A stretch of DNA of 14,984 bases from CAKSIN01 sp964423705 (GTDB lineage Bacteria; Bacillota; Clostridia; UMGS1810), in contig CAYRGA010000038.1 in the NCBI GenBank assembly GCA_964423705.1, positions 1 to 14,984 on the forward strand, read 5' to 3'. The position numbers were made by a program, and so were the translations under genes. The notes under the pieces are model-generated. The model had not been told where the DNA came from and made no database searches. It saw only the letters and a program-made list of their open reading frames with translations. Shown piece after piece: positions 7,741 to 14,915 of this stretch (its first letter is position 1; each line of letters opens with the position of its first letter).

Positions 7741-8242
7741 TGTTTTTATCCTCCTTTTCCTCCAGAGCCTTTATTTTATCACGAAGAACGGCGGCATCCT
7801 CATATTTTTCATCGATTACAGCGCGCTTAAGCTGTTCTTTTAAGTCGTTAAGCTCATTTTTCATCTGTATCTTCTTGCCGCTCGCGCCGGAAAGCTTACC
7901 CTTGTGTGAAGTCGACGGCTGAATCTGAGCAAGTGTCGCTTCTATAATGTTTTTAAATTCATCGAAGCATTTTTCACAGCCAAGAAGTCCCGTCTTTTTA
8001 AATTCCTCAAAGCTTGTGCCGCAATTTTTACACGAGCGTACGGTTGAGGTGGGTTTGAGGAAGGACGGAATGGATATGAAATTGTTCAGCATATCGCTGA
8101 AATCAAATGTACTTTCTATTTGATTTGAATATCCGAGCTCCCTTGCACATTCGCTGCACAGGTGCTGCTCTGAGCGCACTCCGTTTATGATTTGCTTGTA
8201 ATGAAAAACAGCTTCTTTATTTCCACAGTTTGTACATAACAT
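7733..8242 (-). CDS. mcsA: McsA, activator of protein-arginine kinase
   Basis: McsA binds and activates McsB and helps the kinase act on CtsR. The 169-residue protein has two zinc-binding clusters of paired CxxC: C3/C6 with C29/C32, and C71/C74 with C89/C92. A C-terminal UVR domain follows (about 129-163, LKEQLKRAVIDEKYEDAAVL), resembling the UVR segment of ClpC. The frame is open further upstream to 8347, but the chosen start at 8242 (MLCTNCGNKE) has GGAGG at 8255-8251 with 8-nt spacing, begins at the conserved zinc motif and avoids an 86-bp overlap with ctsR. It starts 19 bp after ctsR and overlaps mcsB by 8 bp. The gene is typical in length and complete. Confidence 0.95.
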   Translation of the reverse strand: MLCTNCGNKEAVFHYKQIINGVRSEQHLCSECARELGYSNQIESTFDFSDMLNNFISIPSFLKPTSTVRSCKNCGTSFEEFKKTGLLGCEKCFDEFKNIIEATLAQIQPSTSHKGKLSGASGKKIQMKNELNDLKEQLKRAVIDEKYEDAAVLRDKIKALEEKEDKNNG

Positions 8243-8261
8243 AAAAATTACCTCCTTAAAA

Positions 8262-8711
8262 TCAAACAAACAATAACAACAAGTTTTTAAATATATCTGC
8301 CCGAACCTTATTTTTTGAAACGCTGTCCGGTACAGAGGAGAGGGCATTGTTTGAACATGCCGTTATTATAAGCTTAGCTTCATCACCGTTTATAATTTTG
8401 TTTATAAACAGATTGTTAAGTATTGCCTCCACTGTCATTATATCCACATTATCACCTATACTATTCAGTACATGTGTAATTAACCCGTTTTGATCCAAAT
8501 GTACACGTGTAATTCGGATATGACCGCCTCCGCCCCGTCGGCTTTCAACTATATAGCCTCTTTCGGTAGTGAAACGGGTCTGTATTACATAATTGATTTG
8601 TGATGGAACACAATTGAAATACGATGCCAATTCATTTCTTTTAAGCTCTATGCTGTTTTCACTGTTCAAAAGTTCGTGTATAAAGCTTTCGATGCTGTCA
8701 CTTATCTTCAT
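8262..8711 (-). CDS. ctsR: Transcriptional repressor CtsR
   Basis: CtsR is the class III heat-shock repressor of Bacillota, a dimer that holds down clp genes and is inactivated by heat or through McsB. The 149-residue protein has an N-terminal winged helix-turn-helix (about 5-70): the helix region KRNELASYFNCVPSQINYVI (24-43), then the glycine-rich wing RGGGGHIRI (59-67), the family signature that enters the minor groove. The C-terminal helical dimerisation domain covers about 75-149. The frame stays open up to 8846, but a start there would fall inside the promoter. The ATG at 8711 begins at the conserved N-terminus and has AAGGAAG (8726-8720) 8 nt upstream. It is the first gene of the operon, and the operator at 8807-8829 implies autoregulation. 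Confidence 0.96.
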   Translation of the reverse strand: MKISDSIESFIHELLNSENSIELKRNELASYFNCVPSQINYVIQTRFTTERGYIVESRRGGGGHIRITRVHLDQNGLITHVLNSIGDNVDIMTVEAILNNLFINKIINGDEAKLIITACSNNALSSVPDSVSKNKVRADIFKNLLLLFV

Positions 8712-8806
8712 CGGTATCACTTCCTTATGCATATATTTAAAGCCGCAAAACGAGAAATCGCATATAATTATCCGCAAACACCTTGCAAAAGCAGCGAAAC
8801 AATCAT

Positions 8807-8829
8807 TTTGACTTTGACTTTCTTTGACT
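8807..8829 (-). promoter_or_regulatory. CtsR operator with three heptad repeats
   Basis: On the - strand AGTCAAA-GAA-AGTCAAA (8829-8813) fits the CtsR consensus RGTCAAA-NAN-RGTCAAA perfectly. A third AGTCAAA (8813-8807) follows directly, sharing one base with the second. The site begins about 2 bp after the predicted start of transcription and lies in the ctsR leader, so bound CtsR would block initiation or early elongation of ctsR-mcsA-mcsB-clpC. The consensus match is direct; the role of the third heptad is unknown. Confidence 0.93.
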
Positions 8830-8837
8830 TTAAGCGA

Positions 8838-8866
8838 ATTATACATCTGTTTTGTTGATTTGTCAA
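8838..8866 (-). promoter_or_regulatory. Promoter of the ctsR operon
   Basis: A perfect TTGACA (8866-8861), a 17-bp spacer and a perfect TATAAT (8843-8838) form a full-consensus housekeeping promoter. Transcription should start near 8831, giving a leader of about 120 nt. Such a strong promoter fits an operon kept low by repression rather than by weak initiation. No HrcA/CIRCE element is seen nearby. Confidence 0.92.
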
Positions 8867-9172
8867 GTCTTTTTTAAAAATTTTTTATTTTTTTCACATT
8901 TTTTTAATTATCTGAAAAAATGTCTTTTTTTCGGCACAGAATTGCGCCAATATGTGGCATAATCTCATAAGATGCAGTATTTTACTGGGTTTCAGGGACT
9001 TTTTGCAAATGTTTGATTTATTGTAAAATATAAAATTCATCACAAAATTTTAAGCCGAAAGATGTTACAAAAATGTTAAAAACAGGATTATGTAACCCTG
9101 ATTAAAAATTAAAAATTTTGACACAAAATCACTTTTTATACGAAATTTTTTAAACAACTTTTTCACATTAAT

Positions 9173-9201
9173 TGTGGATAAGTTTGTGGATATGTGGATT
9201 A
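9173..9201 (+). repeat. Three DnaA-box-like sequences in tandem
   Basis: TGTGGATAA (9173-9181) is the exact complement of the DnaA box TTATCCACA. TGTGGATAT (9185-9193) and TGTGGATTA (9193-9201) follow in the same orientation, each one or two bases from the consensus. The repeats begin 12 and 8 bp apart, the last two sharing a base, and sit within very AT-rich DNA. The sequences are directly visible; DnaA binding is inferred. There is no dnaA, dnaN or rpmH gene nearby to support a chromosomal origin. Confidence 0.5.
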
Positions 9202-9264
9202 AACCCCCATTTTACGCATATTTTGATGATGTTGTTTTTTAAAAATATTTTTTTGTAAATTCCT

Positions 9265-9324
9265 TGTCAAGAAAAAATATTTCACAAAAAACTTTTTCAA
9301 TTTTATAAAATTTTTTTCTTGACA
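9265..9324. repeat. 13-bp inverted repeat
   Basis: TGTCAAGAAAAAA (9265-9277) is perfectly inverted at 9312-9324, separated by 34 bp of AT-rich sequence. The right arm ends with TTGACA (9319-9324), which with TAAAAT (9341-9346) would form a rightward promoter with a 16-bp spacer. It directly precedes the deoD terminator. Its function is unknown, and it is too small for a recognisable insertion sequence. Confidence 0.4.
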
Positions 9325-9325
9325 T

Positions 9326-9382
9326 AAAAAAATTACATAATAAAATTCACTTCTAAAAGTGTCTGTGAATTTTATTATGTAA
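9326..9382 (-). terminator. Terminator of the ligase-deoD operon
   Basis: On the - strand, 9382-9365 pairs perfectly with 9350-9333, an 18-bp stem with a 14-nt loop. Seven T (9332-9326) follow immediately. It begins 6 bp after the deoD stop codon. The stem is AT-rich but long, and the T tract makes the intrinsic-terminator call good. Confidence 0.85.
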
Positions 9383-9388
9383 ACCAAT

Positions 9389-10105
9389 TTATCTGCACGA
9401 TATATTAAGTGCAAGTTCCATCATCTGAGTAAATGTATTTTGCCTTTCCGATGCTGTAGTGGCTTCACCGGTGAAAATATGGTCAGACACTGTCAGTATC
9501 GACAAAGCCCTTTTTCCCGCACGTGCAGCATTCATGTAGAGGACGGCTGTTTCCATCTCTGTACACAGAATACCCATTTTCGCCCAGCGTTCAAGCGCAG
9601 ATGAATCATCATTGTAGAAATGGTCACTTGTGAGTATTCCACCAACGTGACATGAAATATTCATATCCACGGCAGCATTATGCGCACATGAAAGCAACTC
9701 ATAATCGGCACACGGACTGAAAGTGCCCGGCAGATTATACTGAGCCGCATAGTTTGAATCGGTCGATGCTGTCATCGCTAGAATTATGTCACGTACAGCG
9801 ACCTGTGGCTGCATACCTCCTGCCGACCCGGTGCGTATAATCGTTTCCACACCAAATATTTCATATAATTCTCGGCTATATATTCCCATAGATGGCATTC
9901 CCATACCGCTTGCCATAACGGTTACCTCTTTACCGTTATAAGTACCGGTGTACGCAGGCACACCTCGTACCTTGTTTATGATCACCGGATTTGACAAATA
10001 CTTTTCTGCGGTCATTTTTGCTCTGAGAGGGTCACCCGGCATAATAACCGTTTTGGCGAAATCCTCCGGTGATGCATTTATGTGCGGAGTAGGATAGTTA
10101 TTCAT
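9389..10105 (-). CDS. deoD: Purine nucleoside phosphorylase, DeoD type
   Basis: DeoD cleaves purine (deoxy)ribonucleosides with phosphate to give the base and (deoxy)ribose 1-phosphate in cytoplasmic purine salvage. The 238-residue protein has the usual length and motifs of the hexameric bacterial family: TPHINA (6-11, the histidine that reaches a neighbouring subunit's site), MPGDPLRAK (22-30, phosphate-binding glycine and arginine), RGVPAYTGTYNGK (47-59), the second phosphate arginine in IIRTGSAGG (89-97), TEMETA (182-187, ribose-binding Met-Glu) and TVSDHI (205-210, the base-contacting aspartate D208). The ribosome binding site AAAGG (10119-10115) lies inside the end of the upstream ligase gene, and only 4 bp separate the two genes, so they are co-transcribed. 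No functional link to the ligase is known. Confidence 0.95.
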   Translation of the reverse strand: MNNYPTPHINASPEDFAKTVIMPGDPLRAKMTAEKYLSNPVIINKVRGVPAYTGTYNGKEVTVMASGMGMPSMGIYSRELYEIFGVETIIRTGSAGGMQPQVAVRDIILAMTASTDSNYAAQYNLPGTFSPCADYELLSCAHNAAVDMNISCHVGGILTSDHFYNDDSSALERWAKMGILCTEMETAVLYMNAARAGKRALSILTVSDHIFTGEATTASERQNTFTQMMELALNISCR

Positions 10106-10109
10106 ATTA

Positions 10110-11813
10110 TCATTCCTTTATCACTTTTTTTAGTTCTTCTTTTCTTTTAATTTTGTGAGTACCGGTTTTAATAAGCGCCTCTTCGGTAATTGACATGCCT
10201 TTAATATACTTGTACATAGGCAAAGTTTGATTAATAAGCTTGACTTTTTGCCATAGCTCATCATATATTTTGTCCTCATCGCCGTCAAAAAATGACTTAT
10301 CATACACGACTTTACATACTATTTTTTCGGAATTGGGCGCATTGACCGGTACGCCGTAAACGAAGCTCTCCTTAACGCCCTCCGTCCTGTTTATAAGTGC
10401 CTCCAGCTCCTCAGGAAACGCTTTTTTTCCGTTTTGAAGTACGATAACATCCTTTTGTCTGCCCGTAATAAACAAAAAGCCTTCATCGTCTACATAGCCC
10501 AAATCACCGGTATGAAACCAACCGTCCTTCAAAACAGCTTTTGTGGCTTCATCATTGTTGTAATAGCCCAGCATGACACTTGAACCTTTAACGCATATCT
10601 CGCCTGCTCCGTCAGCGCCCTTGTCAAATATAGACACTTGGACACTTCTCATGGGTATTCCGACCGACCCCCTTTTAGTGAAACGCTCATTTTCGGCAGA
10701 TATTACCGGTGATGTTTCAGTCAATCCATATCCCTGTACGATATGTATACCCATTTTTGAGAATCCATCCGCAACAGCCGGGTCAAGTGCTGCGCCGCCC
10801 GAAATGATAAATCTGAGACTTCCGCCCAGCTGTTTTAACACAGGCTTGTAAATGGTACGGCGAATGTCTATACCAAGCTTAAGCAAGACTTTAGCGACGT
10901 TGTCCATGCGTTTTATAAGCTTATCCTTGCCCTGTTTTTTAATGCCGCTCAAAATACTCTTATACATACTGTCCAGAATAATCGGTACTGCCACAAAGAG
11001 AGTTACTCCGTACTCGGCAAGATTCTGCTTTACATATCGTAAACCGTCTGTAAATACCGTTTTCACACCGCAGGCAAGCATAACTATAAGTCCGGTAGAA
11101 CCGAAAATGTGATGAAACGGTAAAAATGCCATATTTACATCTGTACTTCGAATATCCTCCACAAGCTGCATGTCACATACATTGTCCGCGATACCGCGCT
11201 GGCAAAGCATCACTGCCTTTGATTTGTCGGTAGTTCCCGACGTAAACAGCAATATGGAAAAAGCATCCGGATTCGGAGCATATTCTATAAACTCCGATTC
11301 TCCCTTTTCAATAAGTTCTTTTCCCATTTTAATTAACCCTGAAAACGTAAGCTCATCACCCGAAGCACCCATACAGATATAATTTTCAAGTCTTGTTTTA
11401 CCGTCTGTTCGTATGCTATCAAGCATGGATTTATACTTTTCATCATAAACAACGGCTGCTGCATTACTGCGCACAAGCGAATCCTCAAGCTCGTTTATTT
11501 TTAGCTCTTTATCCAGCGGAACCGATATAATCCCGCCGAAAAGATTCGCCAAATGCGCCACTGCCCATTCATAGCGGTTTCTGCCCATCACAGCCACACG
11601 CTTTTGTGCAAGACCCAAGCTGTAAAGGGCTGTACCAAAGCAGTTAATATCTGTTAAAAGTTCACGATATGATTTGTTTTCGTATGAAATTTCTTTTCCG
11701 TTTTTATGCTTTATCACAAAAGCTGTCTGCTCCGAGTATTTTTCGGCAGAATTATGTATTATCTTTTTGATGGTGTCAAATCTTGCTGCATTTTTAAAAT
11801 TATTTTTTTCCAT
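10110..11813 (-). CDS. AMP-forming acyl-CoA ligase (long-chain fatty acid-CoA ligase-like)
   Basis: This 567-residue member of the ANL superfamily activates a carboxylic acid to an acyl-AMP and then an acyl thioester, most likely a fatty acid to acyl-CoA at the inner membrane face. Core motifs run in order: the phosphate loop LLFTSGTTDKSKAVML (188-203), the A5 motif GYGLTETSP (361-369), GWFHTGDLGY (431-440, with the ribose-binding aspartate), the hinge region GRQKDVIVLQNGKKAFPEE (451-469) and the C-terminal KTGTHKIKRKE (549-559), whose K554 should be the adenylation lysine. The phosphate loop reads TTDKSKA rather than the common TTGxPKG. No membrane segment or carrier domain is fused. GGAG (11823-11820) sits 6 nt before the ATG. 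It lies downstream of the capD-like gene but beyond that gene's terminator, so it needs its own promoter or read-through. Acyl-ACP synthetase activity is an alternative. Confidence 0.88.
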   Translation of the reverse strand: MEKNNFKNAARFDTIKKIIHNSAEKYSEQTAFVIKHKNGKEISYENKSYRELLTDINCFGTALYSLGLAQKRVAVMGRNRYEWAVAHLANLFGGIISVPLDKELKINELEDSLVRSNAAAVVYDEKYKSMLDSIRTDGKTRLENYICMGASGDELTFSGLIKMGKELIEKGESEFIEYAPNPDAFSILLFTSGTTDKSKAVMLCQRGIADNVCDMQLVEDIRSTDVNMAFLPFHHIFGSTGLIVMLACGVKTVFTDGLRYVKQNLAEYGVTLFVAVPIILDSMYKSILSGIKKQGKDKLIKRMDNVAKVLLKLGIDIRRTIYKPVLKQLGGSLRFIISGGAALDPAVADGFSKMGIHIVQGYGLTETSPVISAENERFTKRGSVGIPMRSVQVSIFDKGADGAGEICVKGSSVMLGYYNNDEATKAVLKDGWFHTGDLGYVDDEGFLFITGRQKDVIVLQNGKKAFPEELEALINRTEGVKESFVYGVPVNAPNSEKIVCKVVYDKSFFDGDEDKIYDELWQKVKLINQTLPMYKYIKGMSITEEALIKTGTHKIKRKEELKKVIKE

Positions 11814-11841
11814 TTTACACTCCGAAGTATATATTTTTTGT

Positions 11842-11880
11842 TTAAAAATGCCCTTGTTTTTCCAACAAGAGCATTTTTAA
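11842..11880 (-). terminator. Terminator of the polysaccharide dehydratase gene
   Basis: On the - strand 11880-11871 pairs with 11851-11842 (10 bp). After one mismatch, 11869-11864 pairs with 11858-11853 (6 bp) around a 5-nt loop. Reading leftward, the descending arm ends in GGGCATTTTT, so the lower AT part acts as the T tract. It begins 1 bp after the stop codon of the dehydratase gene and separates it from the ligase-deoD operon. Confidence 0.8.
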
Positions 11881-11881
11881 T

Positions 11882-13792
11882 TTATAGTGCGACGATGTTT
11901 TCCTTCTTTGAATCAGCAGTATGATTTACCTGCTCCGGATTTCTTATATAAGTGGGAACCACCTTCTGTATAACATCCTTAATGGTTTCTATATCATTGT
12001 GATGCGAAGCGATTTCCAGCATATCAAGCTCCGGTTTTAAATCCTCCATCTGAATATCAAGCGGACTTCCTATGAAAATCTTGTCATGACGTGTTTTCTT
12101 AAGTCCTTCTTCATTCATGAGAAGCTCTTCATAAAGCTTCTCACCGGGTCTTAGACCTGTTACCTCTATTTTAATATCCACATTCGGCTCATAGCCCGAA
12201 AGTCGTATAATATTTTTGGCAAGGTCATATATCTTTACCGGTTTTCCCATATCAAGGACAAATATTTCACCGCCTTCAGCATAGCTTGCCGCCTGCAATA
12301 CAAGCTGAGCCGCTTCGGGAATTGTCATAAAAAATCTGGTAATATCCTTATGAGTAACAGTAACCGGACCACCCTTTTCTATCTGTCTTTTAAACAACGG
12401 TATAACGCTTCCGTTTGAGCCGAGAACATTTCCGAATCTCACGGCTACAAACTCCGTATTGCTTATTTTCTGCATACTCTGAACTATCATTTCACAAATA
12501 CGCTTGGTAGCACCCATTATGTTTGTGGGATTCACCGCCTTATCCGTAGAAATCATTACAAAGCGTTTAACATTGTATTTGTCCGCCATCATAGCTACAT
12601 TATATGTACCGAAAACATTATTTTTTATAGCTTCACAAGGGCTTACCTCCATCAGCGGTACATGCTTGTGAGCCGCCGCATGAAATACTATGTATGGTTT
12701 GTATTTTTTGAAAATATCCTCCATACGGCATTTATCCCTAACGGATGCTATAAGCACCAGTGGCTTATTATCCGGGTACATGCTGTTTAATTCCATTTGC
12801 AAATCATAGGCATTATTTTCGTATATATCTATGATTATGAGCTTTTTGGGCTTATATTTCATAATCTGGCGGCAAAGCTCCGATCCTATGGAACCACCGC
12901 CGCCTGTAACCATTACCGTTTTATCGCATATGTATTCCGTGATTTCGGAATTATTCAAAATAATCGGTGTACGGTCAAGAAGGTCTTCTATTTGAATATT
13001 ACGTACCGTCATAGGTGTGAGCGGATCTGAGATTATCTGGTCTATACTGGGTACCGTTCTTACTACGGATTTTGTTTGATTGCATATTTCAATTATTTCT
13101 TTTCTGTCCGTAGCACTTGCAGATGGTATAGCAAGCAAAATTTGATCTATGTGATATTTTTCGCAGAGTCTCGGAATGTCATTTCTCTGACCTATTACAC
13201 GATAACCGTTTATACTGGTATTCATTTTTATTGGGTCGTCATCAATAAGTCCTATTATATTTAAATTGAGATTAATATTGTTTGTTAAATCCTTTATTAA
13301 AATTGTAGCGACGGCACCCGCTCCGACTATAAGCACCTTTTTAGCCTTGGAATCAGAGGTTTGAGAGGCTGCGTTCGGTTCGGGAAGCTTATATAGTATA
13401 CGTATCAGCATTCTAACAAAAACGAAGCATATCGTAATTATAAAATTTGCCAAAAAACAAATCTTAATTAAATGACAGTTCTTAAAAAACGAAAATTCCA
13501 ATATCGAATAAACAATCAGCAACACTGCCGAGGAAAATAAGCATCCGCCCGACAGCTTTATATAATCCTTCGTTCCGGCATATGACCATAGTATGTTGTA
13601 AATCCCGCTTGCATGAGCAACAGTGCAAAATACAAAAGCGGATATTCCGGAGATTATCAGTGAATTTAATATATGCGTCTGCGCATCATTAAACCCGAAA
13701 ATATAAAATACGCAAAACATGTATGATAAAACGACAGACACCAAATCAGCTAAAAATATAATTCTGTTTCTGTACAGCTTAGGATTTTTCAT
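11882..13792 (-). CDS. Membrane-bound UDP-sugar 4,6-dehydratase (CapD/PglF/WbpM type)
   Basis: The 636-residue protein is a membrane-anchored nucleotide-sugar dehydratase for capsule, glycan or protein-glycosylation precursors, most likely making UDP-4-keto-6-deoxy-GlcNAc. Four hydrophobic segments (about 12-35, 42-62, 82-103, 110-132) precede a first Rossmann domain starting at VLIVGAGAVA (153-162). The extended SDR catalytic domain starts at VTGGGGSIGSE (295-305). HAAAHKHVPL (371-380), STDKAVNP (415-422), MGATK (426-430) and RFGNVLGSNGSVIP (452-465) follow. The classical YxxxK is MxxxK here (M426, K430) and is preceded by TDK (416-418), the pattern known from PglF-type retaining enzymes, so this is a family trait and not damage. 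AGGAGGGG (13811-13804) lies 11 nt before the ATG. Two tandem promoters and its own terminator indicate a single-gene unit; no glycosyltransferase or aminotransferase neighbour is in the window. Confidence 0.92.
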   Translation of the reverse strand: MKNPKLYRNRIIFLADLVSVVLSYMFCVFYIFGFNDAQTHILNSLIISGISAFVFCTVAHASGIYNILWSYAGTKDYIKLSGGCLFSSAVLLIVYSILEFSFFKNCHLIKICFLANFIITICFVFVRMLIRILYKLPEPNAASQTSDSKAKKVLIVGAGAVATILIKDLTNNINLNLNIIGLIDDDPIKMNTSINGYRVIGQRNDIPRLCEKYHIDQILLAIPSASATDRKEIIEICNQTKSVVRTVPSIDQIISDPLTPMTVRNIQIEDLLDRTPIILNNSEITEYICDKTVMVTGGGGSIGSELCRQIMKYKPKKLIIIDIYENNAYDLQMELNSMYPDNKPLVLIASVRDKCRMEDIFKKYKPYIVFHAAAHKHVPLMEVSPCEAIKNNVFGTYNVAMMADKYNVKRFVMISTDKAVNPTNIMGATKRICEMIVQSMQKISNTEFVAVRFGNVLGSNGSVIPLFKRQIEKGGPVTVTHKDITRFFMTIPEAAQLVLQAASYAEGGEIFVLDMGKPVKIYDLAKNIIRLSGYEPNVDIKIEVTGLRPGEKLYEELLMNEEGLKKTRHDKIFIGSPLDIQMEDLKPELDMLEIASHHNDIETIKDVIQKVVPTYIRNPEQVNHTADSKKENIVAL

Positions 13793-13829
13793 GCGTAATA
13801 GCGCCCCTCCTGACTTTTAATATGATATT

Positions 13830-13858
13830 ATTATATCATTCCGACAACGTAAAGTCAA
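13830..13858 (-). promoter_or_regulatory. Proximal promoter of the dehydratase gene
   Basis: On the - strand TTGACT (13858-13853), a 17-bp spacer and a perfect TATAAT (13835-13830) form a strong promoter. Transcription should start near 13823, about 30 nt before the ATG and just ahead of AGGAGGGG. Confidence 0.85.
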
Positions 13859-13870
13859 TAAAACATTTGA

Positions 13871-13899
13871 ATTATCTGAAATATTGAAACAGTTGTCAA
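13871..13899 (-). promoter_or_regulatory. Distal tandem promoter of the dehydratase gene
   Basis: On the - strand a perfect TTGACA (13899-13894), a 17-bp spacer and GATAAT (13876-13871) make a second good promoter match, 41 bp upstream of the proximal one. Its transcript would run through the proximal promoter. The two may respond to different regulators, but no operator is recognised. The non-coding 13900-14049 stretch further upstream holds only a weak TTCAC-TT-GTGAA inverted repeat (13931-13942). Confidence 0.6.
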
Positions 13900-14049
13900 T
13901 GATGGGTAAAAAGATACATCGCGTCGGCCATTCACTTGTGAACGCATTCATAACGCCTTTGATTCATTAACACCTTTTTGAGAGTTTAGCCGAATGACGA
14001 AAAATATGCACCTATCTTGTAGCCATAAATGAATTAATCCATTGTGCCT

Positions 14050-14078
14050 AAAAGGTTTTCTATCTATATATAGAAACC
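14050..14078 (-). terminator. Terminator of the right-edge pseudogene
   Basis: On the - strand GGTTTCTAT (14078-14070) pairs with 14063-14054 with one bulged A, around a 6-nt loop, and TTTT (14053-14050) follows. The hairpin overlaps the stop codon at 14062-14060. The short AT-rich stem makes this a moderate call. Confidence 0.55.
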
Positions 14079-14915
14079 GTATACGCTGCATCTGTTTCTG
14101 CCCTATCAACAATAAATTCTAAGGCTTCTGCCGCATATCGTATGGGAATATACGTTTTTTCGCTGATATTATCCATATACGCGGCAGTGTCCATTTGATA
14201 TTCCGCTCCGTTAATGTTATATCTTTTCTCTCCAATCGAAAACTCTACAGTTGTACCATTGTACTCACCTACGGAGCGCTTTTTTACGTCATCCCAGCTA
14301 ACTGTTGCTCCTAAATTTTCAAGACAATCTCTAAACGGGTAAAACGTTCTATTATCATTTTTTTGCAGCTTGCTGCTTAATTTAACGCTATTATTATGAA
14401 TCAAAAGCTTTGTCGGCTTATATTTTAATTCCTGGTAGCAGCTGTTCATCAGCATGATTATGAACAATTAACATTCCATCGGATACACCTGTCGGAGAAA
14501 ATTCTTCACAATATTTATTACCGTCTTTATCCATAACATATTTGTTGCCTTCCAAATCCTCAACGGTTACATACCCTTCGTTAAAGTCAGAGCTGCCTAA
14601 GTCCCTATATTTGCCACCTATAAATTCCCCAGTTTCAGCATCAATAAAGCGAATATAATCGTTGCAGCAATACTCTTTATAGCTAATTGCATAAACACCG
14701 TTTCCTGCATAGCGAACACTGTTTCTATAAATATCTCCATCGTACTGTTGTATTGTGTCTCCATTTTCTGTAACCAAATATAAACTATCACCACAAAGCA
14801 TGAACCTATTATCATACATTTTTGTCGCTTTATATCTGCCATCATACTCTTTAATGACATTTCCATCATAATCAGCTATTTTATATTTATAATCAATATA
14901 GTTTGTGAAAAAACA
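14060..14915 (-). pseudogene. Repeat protein with C-terminal copper-amine-oxidase-N-like domain, truncated and frameshifted
   Basis: Two overlapping frames make one gene. The upstream part (open from 14915, first ATG 14819) holds propeller- or WG-like repeats rich in DG turns: DYDGNVIKEYDG, ENGDTIQQYDG, DLEGNKYVMDKDGNKY. It ends out of frame at 14418. The downstream part resumes as KYKPTKLLIHNNSVKL and forms a stalk domain like the copper amine oxidase N-terminal domain, with the typical RTFYPFRDCLENLGATVSWD and later KTYIPIRYAAEALE. The frames join if one A is removed from the AAAA run at 14426-14423, a one-base slip. Upstream, the frame is closed by TAG at 14918-14916 with no ribosome binding site or signal peptide, so the 5' end is missing or lies in another frame. 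Such proteins are usually exported or cell-wall-associated. Function is unknown. Sequencing error could explain the slip but not the absent start. Confidence 0.7.

Larger units (their letters stand above)
8867..9388. other. Extremely AT-rich gene-free region upstream of the ctsR operon
   Basis: About 520 bp between the ctsR promoter and the deoD stop codon hold no credible coding sequence. The short open frame at 9199-9414 on the - strand is low-complexity and overlaps the deoD end. Long A and T runs dominate. Recognisable elements are the DnaA-box-like trio (9173-9201), a 13-bp inverted repeat (9265-9324) and the deoD terminator (9326-9382). A weak AT-only hairpin with a following T run lies at 8896-8931. 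No tRNA or known riboswitch is recognised. Confidence 0.6.

Noticed and set aside
8243..8347. N-terminally extended McsA starting at 8347
   Set aside because: It would overlap ctsR by 86 bp and lacks a good ribosome binding site. GGAGG at 8251-8255 fits the start at 8242.
8712..8846. N-terminally extended CtsR starting at 8846
   Set aside because: That start lies within the promoter, upstream of the predicted transcription start; the start at 8711 has a ribosome binding site and the conserved N-terminus.
8807..8870. CIRCE/HrcA operator near the ctsR promoter
   Set aside because: No TTAGCACTC-N9-GAGTGCTAA inverted repeat is present; only CtsR heptads are found.
8932..8945. Sigma-54-like promoter (GGCAC...TTGC)
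   Set aside because: The gap between the GG and GC elements is 9 bp instead of the strict 10, and no gene lies suitably downstream on the + strand.
8867..9388. Chromosomal replication origin
   Set aside because: Only three DnaA-box-like sites are present and no dnaA, dnaN, rpmH or gyrase gene is adjacent. Kept only as a DnaA-box-like cluster.
9199..9414. Short - strand open frame of 71 codons after deoD
   Set aside because: It is Lys/Phe-rich low-complexity sequence from AT-rich DNA, overlaps the deoD terminator and has no ribosome binding site.
14418..14467. Programmed ribosomal frameshift joining the two repeat-protein frames
   Set aside because: The short AAAA run lacks a clear slippery heptamer with a downstream structure, and the gene also lacks its 5' end, so decay is simpler.
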